Shown in pieces: positions 46,640 to 57,968 of a stretch of 64,000 nt of DNA. The DNA lies in the NCBI GenBank assembly GCA_025618425.1, contig CM046850.1, positions 9,536,749 through 9,600,748 of the forward strand, read 5' to 3'. The notes below the pieces were generated by a model. It ran no database searches. It was not told where the DNA came from and was given only the letters and a program-made list of their open reading frames with translations. Every line of letters starts with the position of its first letter. Positions within the stretch are counted from its first letter, which is position 1. The translations under genes and the position numbers were made by a program. Source of the DNA: Heliocidaris tuberculata. Taxonomy: Eukaryota > Echinodermata > Echinoidea > Camarodonta > Echinometridae.

Positions 46640-48323
46640 CACATGAAAGACTTTCTAATAGCAGTGTCTATCATTCGACACTGAATGCAAAGAACAAGTA
46701 TTTAACTCAAATACTTGAATATCATCACAGAGAGAAAGAAAGACAATTCCAGTTTAGTTCAACAAAATGTGTAATACATTACAACCTAATTATAATGGAT
46801 GCATGATCTAAAGTCACAACTACTGACAAAAGCTCCCTTAGTCTTAGCCTTTCACTACACAAGGGATACATGTTCATGTAACTAATGTACATGCACATTA
46901 TCATCTCAAATTTTGTGTGATTGTTTGAATACCCGTATGGCTCTGAGGTTTTTTAACATAAATTTCAAGAATTTACTTCTATCACAATACTCATACTGAT
47001 TTATTCTTTAAAAAAAGAAAGAAATAGCAATACTGTACATAGATATGTGCTTAATTGATTGATTTGACTGTAAACTCTGTAACAAAGTCATTCACTTCTA
47101 TCAACAGACAAACTAAGAAAATTGGTTCTTTCCTGTCTGTTTACCACGAACAGTTGAACAGTCGAGGTAACTCTAGTCTTATTTCAGACTATCTCAATAT
47201 CATGTGACATACATGTATTACAGCTTCCTTTGTTCAATAAATTACAATCCCACGTCTGTCTTCTGCTTCCTTTCAAAGATAGAACTGTTTCCACATAAAT
47301 GCTAGTCTACCGTTAGTAATTCTATGCTATGACAGGCTAAATAAGAAATAATTCCTTTCACCAAGACAACATCAGTCATGCCCACGTTTCCTTTCATGAG
47401 GAAGTGGATCATGTAGCTACAGGATAAAGTTCACACACACGTCCAGTTAGATAGGAACAGGGTGCAACACCACCTTTATTATGACGACTGTCCCATAAGG
47501 CCATAACCAACATTACACATTCCATACAGATTTCCATATCTTCTAACATTCGTTTACAAGTCTGCTATTCCACCTCCTGTTCAGCAACTTTTTCAGTCAT
47601 CAGTTCATCATGCAACATTGAGGTCTTTCATCAAATAAAGCATATATGCTTGGGATTTCTACAGGATTACAAACAAACAGACTGCGGCTAAAACTTACTT
47701 CATTAAAAGCAGGCTCGACACTACCAGGGGCCTGGCGTACATGCACCCCCCCCCCCCCCCCATACTTTAACTCCATACCCCAAAAGCTTCAAAAATCAAA
47801 CAGTCCAATGCGCACAAAGTCACATACCCTAAAAATGTTAAACTGGGCCCCCTGTGAAAAAAGTTAAGTGGGAGTCTTCAATATTTAGCAAATTATAATA
47901 AAGGTAATACACAGTGTTGGCCAATATCTTGGACGGTGAAAATATGTGTTTTTATTGGTGCATCTACATGAACAGTAGTACACGTAGGTCACAGAGCGTT
48001 ATACCATGTCAGTAATTACATAATACTGAATGGCTTTGAGTGGGATACAAGGGTATATTGCACGAGCTATGAGCATATTTCACGAGTCAGCACAACAAGT
48101 GAAATATTTTCAAAGCGAGTGCCATATACCCTTGTGTCCCATGAAAGAAAAGTCATTCAATATTATTATTATTAATTGTATGAAACCTAGTTCCTCAGTT
48201 TTTACCATTACATGTGCTTATCATCTTATGTTTTTGTATTAACTTCAACAAAAAACACAGGTAGAAAAACAATATTTTGTCCTTACCCAAGCATCTTGCA
48301 AGGGCTGCGTGCATTCCATTGTC
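46640..48323. other. Intron DNA, little recognised
   Basis: A C run at about 47746-47761 preceded by GGGGCCTGGCGTACATGCA, and a GGATACAAGGGTATAT ... ATATACCCTTGTGTCCCA inverted pair (48042-48142). No gene seen. Confidence 0.45.
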
Positions 48324-48704
48324 TTAAAGTGTACCAATCACCTGAAAATGTATAGCTAGAAAGTATAAAATCAACCTCAAAGAACTTTGTCTGGTATTCT
48401 ATAGGTCAACAGTTAATGAGTATGAAGGAAATAGGATAACATGAAAATGCTCCTGTCAAGGTAAAGGCTCGCACGGAACCCAACTCTGAGTTCGGTTCCG
48501 CGCGAGCCTTTACCTTGACGAGCGCGTACGGGTGCGTCGAGTAGTCTACTCACGAGTCGCTTTTACGCTTACAGAGAGTGTTATTAAAATTGCAATATCT
48601 CTTTATATAATTAATATTTGAAGCCCATATTTTGAATATAGTATAACGAAATGCAACCTCCAACATACAGAGCAAAATTATTTTTGGTGATTGGTACCCT
48701 TTAA
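48324..48704. mobile_element. TTAA-flanked MITE with GC-rich central hairpin (381 bp)
   Basis: Ends TTAAAGTGTACCAATCACC and GGTGATTGGTACCCTTTAA. In the middle, 48456-48480 and 48494-48518 pair over 25 bases with one mismatch (GGTAAAGGCTCGC... stem) around a 13-base loop. No ORF. Confidence 0.85.
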
Positions 48705-49014
48705 CCTTTGCGCATTTAAACGCGTATTCACTTTTTTACGCGTCACGCGCACCTCAAACCATGAGATATGGAGATTTATAAAATGGATGTATTGATCCTA
48801 ATCAAATGATAGGCTGAGAGCCGGTCACGTGACATGCATCAGTTTTACTGTCAAGTCTACCATGCATTTTATGACTAACAAACATGCATTTTTTGACTAA
48901 CAATCGTGCATTAGGAAAGTATAATGCACGTGTGCGTCAATGTGATCGCTAATGTTAAATCGAGCAGCATGTACCAACCGCAGCAACGCGCGTACGTATT
49001 CGTATCTCAATCTC

Positions 49015-49120
49015 ATGCACAGCTAGCTAGCTAGCTAGCTAGGCTCTAGCGCGTACAGCTATTACGCGCATCGCTGTACAAAACATGCACAAGCTAGCGC
49101 TATGCAGCTAGCTAGCTTAA
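49015..49120. repeat. AGCT/GCTA tetranucleotide patches
   Basis: GCTAGCTAGCTAGCTAGCTA at about 49022-49041 and shorter patches to 49118. Confidence 0.85.
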
Positions 49121-49339
49121 CCCTTGTGCAGTATGTGTTGTTTGTAATCACATACCGTCCGTATACAGTACCGAAATTTCTGCCGGTAGATCCACCTCTA
49201 CATTCGTGTTACTTTTTATTCAGTGGAATGGTACATTTGGGGACAATGTAGCAACAGCTCCAAATTTTAAGATCCTTCCTGATGAGGAATTGCAACAATT
49301 GTGTTTGTTATTGTTTAACTTTATTAAGGTCTACTTGAT

Positions 49340-49520
49340 GTCAGTGGCGCAAATCCATTTTGAAATTTGGGGGGGGACATTCGCCTCCAAAAATCTCTGA
49401 CAAGCAAAAAAAAAAAAGGTTATTCAAAAAGGTGGGGGGGGGGGGGACATTTGCCTATTTTCAAAAAGGTGGGGGGGGGGGACATGTCCCCCTGTCCCCC
49501 TGGATTTGCGCCCATGCTTG
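49340..49520 (-). mobile_element. G-run element, simple copy
   Basis: Starts GTGGCGCAAATCCATTTTG, has two poly-G runs each followed by GGGGACATTTGCC or GGGACATGTCCC, and ends GGATTTGCGCCCATG. Same family, opposite orientation, as the amplified copy at 59508-60035. Confidence 0.75.
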
Positions 49521-49755
49521 ATGTTGAATCAACAAATACTGGAACAGCGAGCATCTTCATTTGTGATGGAGGCCCATATTTTTCAATGGAATTTGGAAAC
49601 TGTGTTTTTAACAAGAGATGCTGCCGTCCGTGGACATACATTGTAAAAGCTGTTGGTAAGTACCCAGTACCAAAAGAAATTGACAGATAGACTTACTGTT
49701 AGATTCAACTTTTAAGTTAGATCTAAGTAAGATAGTTACCTAACATCAGTTTAGA

Positions 49756-50035
49756 GGTGTCATAGTAGAGTGGTTTAAACACTTGACTGGAGATGGGAAG
49801 GTCGTGGGTTCGAACCCCCGCGTGGCACTACTGTCCTTTGGCAAGACATTAATCTACATTTGCCAATCTCCACCCAGGTGTTAAATGGGTACCGGCAGGA
49901 ATGAATTCCTTTAATGCTGTGAGCGCCGAAATCGGTAGCCTAGCTAGAGCCGGGGTAATATTGGAGCGCCTTGAGCACCATTCATGGTGGATATGAGCGC
50001 TATATAAGTATATCCAATATTATTATTATTATTAT
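49756..50035 (+). mobile_element. tRNA-derived SINE
   Basis: A box-like TAGTAGAGTGGT (49763-49774), perfect B box GGTTCGAACCC (49807-49817), a body with TGCCAATCTCCACCC, and the 3' end GCGCTATATAAGTATATCC with ATT repeats. Pol III promoter elements are intact, so it could still be transcribed. It is not a tRNA gene: the stem pairing is poor and no anticodon arm is clear. Confidence 0.85.
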
Positions 50036-50040
50036 CATTA

Positions 50041-51715
50041 AGTGAGTACAGATCTAGATTTTAGCAATTTACATGTATCAAACGACAAGGATCTATTCAT
50101 TTCATTTTATAAAACAAATAACACCCGGCTCTCGTTCGTTCATTGGTTAAATTAGCTCACTTGATAACTTCAGAATTGTCCAAAGCCACTCCGCTACGCG
50201 TCGTGGCTTCATACAATTCTAAAGTGTGTCACGTGCGCTAATTTTAACCAATGCACTCACAGAAGTGTGTTATTTGTATAATATTGCACGGTCATCCGGG
50301 AACTTTCGCGCAAACCATGAGATACGCCAATTTTTCTGGTCGCCTGAAAACCCTTCATACAAATAATAATTAATTTTCTTCAAAGTTCTACCTTTGAAAT
50401 CTGTAAGAGGAAAACACAGGTTGGATTCATCTGCCCTGCCAGCCATGTTTGTTTTCCCCTTTTAAACTTCCTGATAGTAGTGTATCAATCTACACTTGAT
50501 TGTTTAACTTCATTAGAAATATAATATAAAATGTAAGAATTATGGTTTATTGCTAAATGACAGAGGAAATTTTTTTTTTGGAAGTTGACTTAAAGAACCG
50601 TTGCTCTCAAAGAAGCAGAAAACAATTATAAATACATATATCCAACACAGAATCGAAGTGTACTCAAAGTTTGACTGGTACTTTATCTGATAAAGTATTG
50701 GACATCAGTCACAATGTAAAATTTCTCTCCTACAATGAAATTCTCTCTTTATAGCTACACTGTACGTTCAAACAGGACTTGTGGTTTCGAAACTTGAAGT
50801 TAGCGAAACTTTAAGTTAACGAAACAACGACTCACTAACCATAGCAAGGGTTCTCACAGGCCCGAAGCAACGATGCTCCTTGTTCTGAAACTACAAGCCG
50901 AGCGATCGTCGTTTTTAACACCGGAAGTAGATACTACCGATTGTGTGTACAGTACAAATACAGATCCTGTGTTGATAATTCGTGCGAAGGGTATGACCCG
51001 GAAATTTAACATGAACAGTGAGGTCATCCTTAAATACAAGCTTGTGAAACTTAAAGTTTATTAATATTCTGTCCACACTGTCCGAAAGTGTGAAAGAGGA
51101 CCACCCACTGCTCGTTCGGTGTGATTGTGTGAACCATGAGCTCGCTTGTGGTTCTAGAACTACAAGTAAACTTAAAAGTTTCAAAACTATGAGAAACTAC
51201 AAGATAACTACAAGTTAACTTAACTTAAAGTTTTGAAACTACAAGCGCAACTTAAAGTTTAGCTTCCTTTGTGTGAACCTGACTTTAGTAAACCCTTCTT
51301 TTTTCTCAACTGACTTGGGACAATATACTGGGTTTTTTTAACCTCATAAAAACAATGGATAAACATTTCAAACTAATTATACAAATGAATGTCCTTGATA
51401 ACTAGGCTATTGATAACATTAATGTATGGGAGATAATGGGGCCACATAATAAAAAATCTAGGCACTTTTAAACTTAAAAGTTTGTTTAGCAAAGTGTCTG
51501 AAAATTGAACTCATTGAAAATAATCAGATGACATTGTATTATAATCTATATGTACATGTACATGTACATGTACTGCTTTTCAAAGATTAACCAAAAGATT
51601 TCAGAGAATTTTTTTTGCTTTATGCTTTGGAAATAAGACAATGGATGAATGGAACGTATCTGCATGGTAATGTGGAGAATTTTCCATCATGGCATTTTCT
51701 ACAGTATGTACTCTA
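50041..51715. other. Intron DNA with a AAGTTTAA-rich patch
   Basis: 50770-51290 is rich in AACTTAAAGTTT and ACTACAAG words in both orientations and is bounded by GTTCAAACAGGACTT and GTGTGAACCTGACTT, possibly a decayed inverted-end element. The rest is unremarkable. TGTACATGTACATGTACATG lies near 51551. Confidence 0.35.
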
Positions 51716-51976
51716 TGGCCTGAATTCTGAACTCCGGTTTAACTTAAACGTGGTCTAAGTGTAGTTTAAACCCAGTCTATTGAACCTGAGTTTCAGAAAA
51801 TCATGTTCTGAAATCTGGTTTAACTTAAACTCCAGTCTAGTATGGCTTGACTTTATACAGAAATTTAGACGGGACTCACGGTTTAAGTCAGTTTTAATTA
51901 AAGCTCTGGTTTAACTTAGACTGGATTAACTTAGACTGGAGTTTAAGTTAAACTGGAGTTCGGAATACGGACCCAT
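51716..51976. mobile_element. Palindromic MITE (about 260 bp)
   Basis: GAACTCCGGTTTAACTTAAA at the left is mirrored by TTTAAGTTAAACTGGAGTTC at the right; internal GGTTTAACTTAAACTCCAGT copies add further symmetry. Confidence 0.7.
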
Positions 51977-52230
51977 GTGTTTAAAAAAAATGTCTCTTAT
52001 TTATGTTGGTTCTACACATTCTGAAATCTGAAGTTGACTTTTCGAGAGAATTTTGACCAACAAATCATGTACATACCACATTCATGCACTTAAAATTTGT
52101 TTAGTCTACATGCCTCACTGTATTTTCTCATTTTTTTTTTTACAAAAAATGTCATGAAATTAACAGGTCTTTACGCTACTAACATCATGTCTTTGCATTT
52201 TACCTAAATTAAATATCCTCCAGTTCATAA

Positions 52231-52819
52231 TTAAAGGGAAATCCAACCTTAATAGCAAGTTGCTTTGAAAGAAAGAGGAAAAATCAGAGAAGCAGATTGG
52301 TGAAAGTTTGAACGAAATCGGACAAGCAATAAGAAAGTTATGAATTTTTGAAAGTTGTAATCACTATGCTTATGGGAATTTCAAATTGGCCGAATAGGTA
52401 AAGTCACTGTGATGTAGCTGTGGACAACTCCCCCATTCGCTCTAACACACAAAATGACTAAAATGTCACTTTTTTTCAAAATGCATTACTCAGTAGAATC
52501 TTTTCGTTCATGAAGACCTATAACAATATGCTATCTCCAATATATTTTGAGCCCCGAGGGTAAAAGCGCCTCGAAGAAAACAGCAAATTAATGATATTTT
52601 TGTGTACCACAAATGGGAGAGTTGTCCACAAAAATGTCACAATTGACTCACCAAATTGCCAATTTGGGATTCGCATAGATGTACATGTAGTGATCTCATT
52701 TTTCAAACATCCATAACTTTCTTAGTCCTTGTCCGATTTCTTTCAAACTTTCACCATGTTTTTCTTATTTTTCTGCTTTCAGCCAAATCATCTTCTTACC
52801 AAGGTTGGATTGCCTTTAA
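52231..52819. mobile_element. TTAA-flanked foldback element (589 bp)
   Basis: Starts TTAAAGGGAAATCCAACCTT and ends AAGGTTGGATTGCCTTTAA. Long inverted arms include ATAAGAAAGTTATGAATTTT against CATCCATAACTTTCTTA. No ORF. Confidence 0.85.
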
Positions 52820-52884
52820 TGATTACATGTACATGTATATGACAAGAAAAAACATAAAATGATTTTTTTTTTACTATTATTATT

Positions 52885-52909
52885 CTCTTTTTTTTGGGGG
52901 GGGGGGGGA
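52885..52909 (+). repeat. T/G homopolymer run
   Basis: T8 followed by about 12 G. Confidence 0.85.
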
Positions 52910-53241
52910 GGAAACCTCAATAATATTCTAAATCTAATAGTCGTAGCTGATCTGTCACATAAAAAGTTTAGCGTGTTGTACAAACCCACTTCCAATTAAC
53001 AAGGTTAAATATAACCCTGTACAAACCATGTGTAGATTCTTTTCTCTCAACAAGTGTACCGACAAGGGTAATAACAATAATAATAATGGTGGCTTCTTGT
53101 ATAGCGCTCAGGTCCGTCACACTGTGACGCTCATGGCGTCAGTCAATCTCCAAAGTTGTTTTGCCTATTGGTCCTCCCAAACCACCTCCCTGGGATGTCA
53201 TAAGGCTGTATTTCACTCAATATGGACCAATAAATACATTG

Positions 53242-53622
53242 TATAGTCAAGGATTGTAATTCCGAACAGATTGTATTACCGAACGTGTACAGTTAAGCGC
53301 TTAAAATGGGTTTTCATACGCGTGGGATTACGCGTATGAAAACCACACTATTGAAACAAAGGTTGTGTCTTTTTCCCATAGGTTTCACACGTTCGGAAAT
53401 ACAGTACCTTTTTCAAGGGACCAAAACGCCGCGTCGTTGGGAAGGGGTTCACTCGGAAGGGAATATCGTATTAAATCTACGTTGTCTTTTTAAAATTCCA
53501 TCAACTTCTTTTTCTGTAGGACTTTGAGCATTCATTATGTAAGTTTGACAGATATTCGTTTGATATTTTATTTGCTATCATTGATTTTCTGAAAAGTGTT
53601 CGGACACTGGATCAACCACCAT
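53242..53622 (-). mobile_element. 380-bp hairpin-bearing repeat, minus copy
   Basis: Reverse complement of the repeat at 43816-44194, with only scattered differences, including the GTATGAAAACC hairpin. TATAGTCAAGGATTGTAATT marks its left edge and GGATCAACCACCAT its right. 53623-54022 beyond it holds nothing recognised. Confidence 0.8.
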
Positions 53623-54022
53623 ATGTCAAGCATACTTTCAACCTGCAAAATTGCTTTGGTCCTCTCAGATCACCTCCATGGGATTTGGTAAAGCCATATT
53701 TCTGTCAATTTGAACCATGTGTAAACTATTTTATGCCAAGAAGCCTGGGTCTACCATAAATTCCCCATTTCATTCTCACATGTTTTTAAAATCCATTTAA
53801 ATCATACCCACATGTTGTGTGTCTGGACAGGTTGGTTATCCTGTTAGGTCATTTTAAAAAATAAATGGAAAAAATTTTTCAAGCAAATTGTCATAAATCT
53901 TTCAGAAGATAAATTGACAATTGTATGAATTGCAAATATTCAGACTTCACTGTTCCTTGATGCAAATTTTTGGTAAAATCGGACAGCAAAATTGATAGGT
54001 TAATTTTTGTTGAGTCCGGACA

Positions 54023-54042
54023 CCCCCCCCCCCCCCCCCCCC
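54023..54042 (-). promoter_or_regulatory. G20 tract just inside the FBXO45 intron
   Basis: Twenty C on the plus strand, so twenty G in the FBXO45 transcript at intron positions +21 to +40. G runs close to a donor are known splicing enhancers (hnRNP H/F sites) and quadruplex formers; a role here is inference. Confidence 0.4.
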
Positions 54043-54062
54043 ATCATTAACAGTTTACTAAC

Positions 54063-54635
54063 CTCATACTTGGGAGCATTATTGCAATTTGGAAAGTTGC
54101 CTTGATGGTCCCCATTGTGAATAAGAAGATTATCTACCAAGTTCCATCCCCAGCTCTGGTCGTTGTTGCCAAGAAGTGCTACATATCCTTGACACTGCAT
54201 TGCTGCATGTTTGGTGGCAATTCCTACAACAGCTACAGTTCCAAGAGGACCTTCCCACCATACTTCCCAAGCATGTCTTCCTTCATTGAATCCCTTCTTT
54301 CCCCTTGCTCCATCCGTGCTCTGTGCCACAGGGTTTCTATGCAATGTGAATCCATTTGGTCGGATGTAAATGTTACGGGAGCAATCATTAGGATTGAATG
54401 CATGATGGAACGCCCGCAATCTTGCCTTGTATGAAGGTAGATGCTGAAGAAGTTTGCCGTTTACAGCGTCTTTAGCAAGTTTGCGTAGGCATTGCACTTT
54501 CCAGACGGGGCTATTTTCATCATAAAGACAATCATACCAAGCTTTGCAAACAAGTGAACAGCAAAGTAATTCCGCTAAATCCAAATATGAGAATATCCGC
54601 TCCAGCACAGGCACCGGTATATTCGCCGCTGTCAT
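54063..54635 (-). CDS. FBXO45: FBXO45, exon 1 (F-box and N-terminal half of SPRY)
   Basis: Residues 1-191; with exon 2 (33797-33982) the protein is 252 aa, close to fly Fsn (255) and shorter than human FBXO45 (286), which has a longer N-terminus. The F-box spans about residues 7-52 ([32 protein letters not shown]). SPRY follows from about 85 ([58 protein letters not shown]). Known role: FBXO45 binds SKP1 and the giant E3 MYCBP2/PHR (RPM-1 in worms) in an atypical ubiquitin ligase that controls synapse and axon development, for example by limiting DLK kinase. ATG context is CAAAATGA; a CACCTAG acceptor-like word 7 bp upstream could mark a 5' UTR intron. Confidence 0.97.
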
Positions 54636-55090
54636 TTTGTTCTAGGTGTGCTACTAATGTAAAAAATCTGCAGAATCTGTTTTGCACCTACGACCCACAA
54701 GTGCACACAGGATAAATGAGGTGAAAAGTAGTCAGGAACCCGTAAATAATTGTAGCCTCTGTGCAGACATGCAGCCCATCTTTTCCAAGTAGTCAGAGGA
54801 AAGGTTCAAAGCATGTCAGAAAATCATAATTTGGTGCCTTGCTGACATTAAGTCAACGGTTCCAGCAGTCTTTTATCCCGGCCCGGCAGTGCTACCGCGT
54901 TGCGCTTTACTGGTTGAGTCGATCTTATATAGCATATAGCATTGATATACCATACTATACCAAGGAGTTATCACAGTACCTTATAGCAGTGTGCATTATC
55001 TCGTATCGCTGCCGCGCCCCGTACGGTACCGCGCGCCAGCGCTGTAGACACAGCCTAGCCGGCTAGGCAAGCGCTAGGCTACATCATATC
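54636..55090 (-). promoter_or_regulatory. FBXO45 5' flank
   Basis: Upstream of the FBXO45 ATG on the minus strand. 54990-55080 is locally GC-rich with several CpG and GCGCTAGCC/GGCTAGGC words, unlike the AT-rich surroundings, and may be the promoter. No TATA box stands out. Confidence 0.3.
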
Positions 55091-55284
55091 ATAGATCGAT
55101 GGGCTATAAATGTATTTTTCTCTTCTCCATGAAATGATGGAATCAGTGGATAGAATAGGCCTACCATATGCAACCTCATATTTTCTATGAAAAGGAGGGA
55201 GGGACAATTTCAGTCCCAAAAGTCTTATTTTTAAATTTTTATTCTCGATCAACAACAACAACAACGACAAAACTGGAAGAAAAA

Positions 55285-55331
55285 AAAATCGGGGGGGGGG
55301 GGGGAAGAGGAGGAGATCCAGAGGCGGCGCT

Positions 55332-55366
<35 letters not shown>

Positions 55367-55378
55367 GGGGGGGGGGAG
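55285..55378 (+). repeat. Very long poly-G region
   Basis: A shorter G run (55290-55302) and then an almost pure G block of more than 40 bases (about 55335-55377). Length in an assembly is unreliable for such tracts. Confidence 0.9.
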
Positions 55379-55384
55379 GTGGCA

Positions 55385-55670
55385 CAAGTGACCTCTTTTC
55401 TCCTTCTGATCTCTCTAATAAGTGCCCTTTTCCCCTTCTGATAAGCACAATTTTACTTCGGATAGGTACCCCTTTTTCTTTCTAACAAGTGCCCCTATTT
55501 TCTTTCAAATTTATGCCCTTTTATCCTTTGATAAGTGCATTTTTACTTCTGATATGTGCCCCTTTTCCCTTCTAATAAGTGCCCACTTTCCCCTTCTGAT
55601 AAGTGCCCCTTTTCAAATCTGATATGTGCCCCCTCTTTACTTCTAAGAAATGCCCTTTCCCTAAAAGTTT
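55385..55670. repeat. CT-rich minisatellite, units near 25-30 bp
   Basis: CCCCTTCTGATAAGTGCCC-like phrases repeat about ten times with drift. Frames through it are artefacts. Confidence 0.8.
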
Positions 55671-55889
55671 TTTCTGAATTTCCCCCAAAGTCTGAAAATA
55701 TTTGCTCGCTCACTTCGCTCGCTTGCACATGGATCATTAAACCATCACATAAAACTGCTAATTAGGGACGCTGAAACAGTATCCAGAACCACAATAAAAA
55801 GGAAGAAGATGATGCTTGACAATGTATTGATCATGTTAATTAGACTGCAGGGTAATGCATGCAATGTCACAAAATTGTCCTTTTTTCGC

Positions 55890-56115
55890 TTTACGTTCAC
55901 CCCTTGTAGGTGCCCTTTTTTGCTGATGCCCCCCCCCCCCCCCCCCACTTTGAAAGACGCTCTACCGCCCCTGAGGACATCATATATAGGGGGGCACCTT
56001 TTGTCCATCGGACAAAATGTGCCCCCTCCCCCACACTTCCATTGTCCGAGCACGAGGTTCCGCCGCCTCTGTCTGGGGGCCAAACCCGGCGGCTTCGTTC
56101 GGGCTGACAAGCTAT
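55890..56115. mobile_element. G/C-run element fragment
   Basis: TGCCCCCCCCC run (55927-55947) with GGGGGGCACCTTTTGTCC and CGAGCACGAGG; resembles other 'GGCGCC ... poly-G' fragments near 58690 and 63570. Confidence 0.4.
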
Positions 56116-56135
56116 TTGTAAATGACATGGATGTC

Positions 56136-56557
56136 TAAAGGCCACCGCACACCTTACGATCGGTCTGCGATCCGATTTGTGAAATAAATCGCCATTGCAT
56201 TAAGAATTGGCATTATAACAAATGAAATCTACCCTATTCAGGTTCTGAAAAGTAATATGAATACTAAACATAGGGCGTGGATGAGTTGTCAGCTTTCTGC
56301 AGAGAATAAGGGCAAAATTAGTTTCAAATCGTAGGCAGTCGTACGATTTTTGTGACGTCACTGCGACTCGGAGCCGATTTGGCCATGCCACCGACTAGAA
56401 AACTCTGCAAAGGCCGTATCAACGATTTTACTATCTGTATGACTATTCAGACCCTCAATCAAAAACATTTTTCGTTTTTAAATGATTTGTCAAATGATAT
56501 TACATTTTCTTCTGAAATCGGATCGCAGACCGATCGTAAGGTGTGCGGTGGCCTTAA
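56136..56557. mobile_element. TTAA MITE with 40-bp perfect ends, copy 1
   Basis: The ends AAGGCCACCGCACACCTTAC and GTAAGGTGTGCGGTGGCCTT are inverted, and the match continues through GATCGGTCTGCGATCCGATTT. The left flank is CTAA, the right TTAA. No ORF. Confidence 0.9.
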
Positions 56558-56976
56558 AGGCCACCGCACACCTTACGATCGGTCTGCGATCCGATTTGTG
56601 AAATAAATCGCTATGGCATTAAATATTAGCATTTTAACAAATGAAATCTACCTTATTCAGGTTCAGAAAAGTAATATGAATACTAAGCATAGGGTTTGGG
56701 TGAGCTGTCAGCTTTCTACAGGGAATAAGGGCAAAATTAGTTTCAAATTGTAGGCAGTCCTACGATTTTTGTGACGCCACTACGACTCGGAGCCGATTTG
56801 GCCATTCCACTGACTAGAAAACTCGGCAAAGGCCGTATTATCGATTTTACTATCTGTACGACTATTCAGACCCTCAATCAAAAATATTTTTCGTTTTTGA
56901 ATGATTTGTCAAATGATATTACATTTTCTTCTGAAATCGGATCGCAGACCGATCGTAAGGTGTGCGGTGGCCTTAA
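56554..56976. mobile_element. TTAA MITE with 40-bp perfect ends, copy 2
   Basis: Head-to-tail with copy 1, sharing one TTAA (56554-56557) between them. About 95% alike by eye. Ends TTAA at 56973-56976. Confidence 0.9.
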
Positions 56977-57310
56977 GTAACTTGAAGGGGTCAAATCTCA
57001 TATGTAAAAAGGGGTGACTATTTCGGGACAGGCTCCTGGCCTATCTTCTTTTAGCTCAGCCTGTTCAATTAATGATACTAAATGCAAACATTTATACGAG
57101 GTACTCACCTTCTGTTCTATATAGTCTCACAATAGAATGCATGTTAGTTTGTACCATATATTTGTACAAATATTGCAAAATATGAAATATGAAATAAACT
57201 GGAACTGAAACTGAAAACTGAAAATGAAGCAATACATATATGTTAGAGTGTCAGTCATGAATTTTGAACAATTTAGAAATCTTCAGAACATACATGTCTG
57301 CTGTTATTCG

Positions 57311-57736
57311 TTATCTCTCACCGAACACTATCCGATTTGGGAAATAAATCCCAATAGCATTATATATAAGCATTTTAAGAAATAAAATCTACATGATTCA
57401 GGTTCTGAACAATAATATGAATACTCAACAAAGCATAGGAATTTGGTGCGATGTCAGGCTTATATCCGGAATTATGACCAAATCAGTTTTAAATCGTATA
57501 AAGACAATCGCAGGACTGCTCTGACGTCGTTACGATTCGGAGCCGATTTTGCCTTTCCTCCGACTAGAAGGCTTGTAATAGGCCGTGATTTCGATTTTAC
57601 TATCTGTATGACTATTCAGAACCTCACTCAAACATTATGTTGTGTTTAACTGCTTATATCTAATGCTATACATTATCTTCTAAAATCAGATCGCAGACCG
57701 ATCGTATATAGTGTGTGCGTTTGCGGTGAGCTTTAG
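57311..57736. mobile_element. Diverged third copy of the same MITE
   Basis: Same internal order (CTATCCGATTTGGGAAATAA, GATTCAGGTTCTGAA, CGGAGCCGATTTTGCC, AGATCGCAGACCGATCGTAT) with decayed ends. Older than copies 1 and 2. Confidence 0.8.
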
Positions 57737-57968
57737 GCATCTTCTGCCAAATGAAAAATATAACATTTACATAAAGTCACGTTTTCAGGTGCATCTTTCA
57801 ATTTTCCTTGTTGTTTTTAGTTCACGATTGTCCCTTTTTTAGTTTGCAAACTTATTAAAATTAGCCCAGACTGTCTTCTTTGCAGAACGCTTTCTATCTG
57901 AACCCCCCCCCAAAAAAAAAAACAACAACAACACAAAACAAATAGAAAGTATATGAAACATGCATGGA

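Larger units (their letters stand above)
33983..54062 (-). other. FBXO45 intron (20.1 kb)
   Basis: Donor GAG|GTTAGT at 54062, acceptor TTTACAG at 33983. No nested gene was recognised on either strand. Content is listed separately: a 157-bp tandem repeat, a CR1-type LINE end, GA tracts, paired hairpin repeats, a perfect palindrome, MITEs and a SINE. 34000-38090 is mostly unique AT-rich DNA with a GA tract (34228-34266) and a CAA tract (36120-36149). Confidence 0.85.

Noticed and set aside
49756..49830. Possible tRNA gene with a perfect B box
   Set aside because: Stem pairing fails and the sequence continues into a SINE body with an ATT tail; annotated as SINE.
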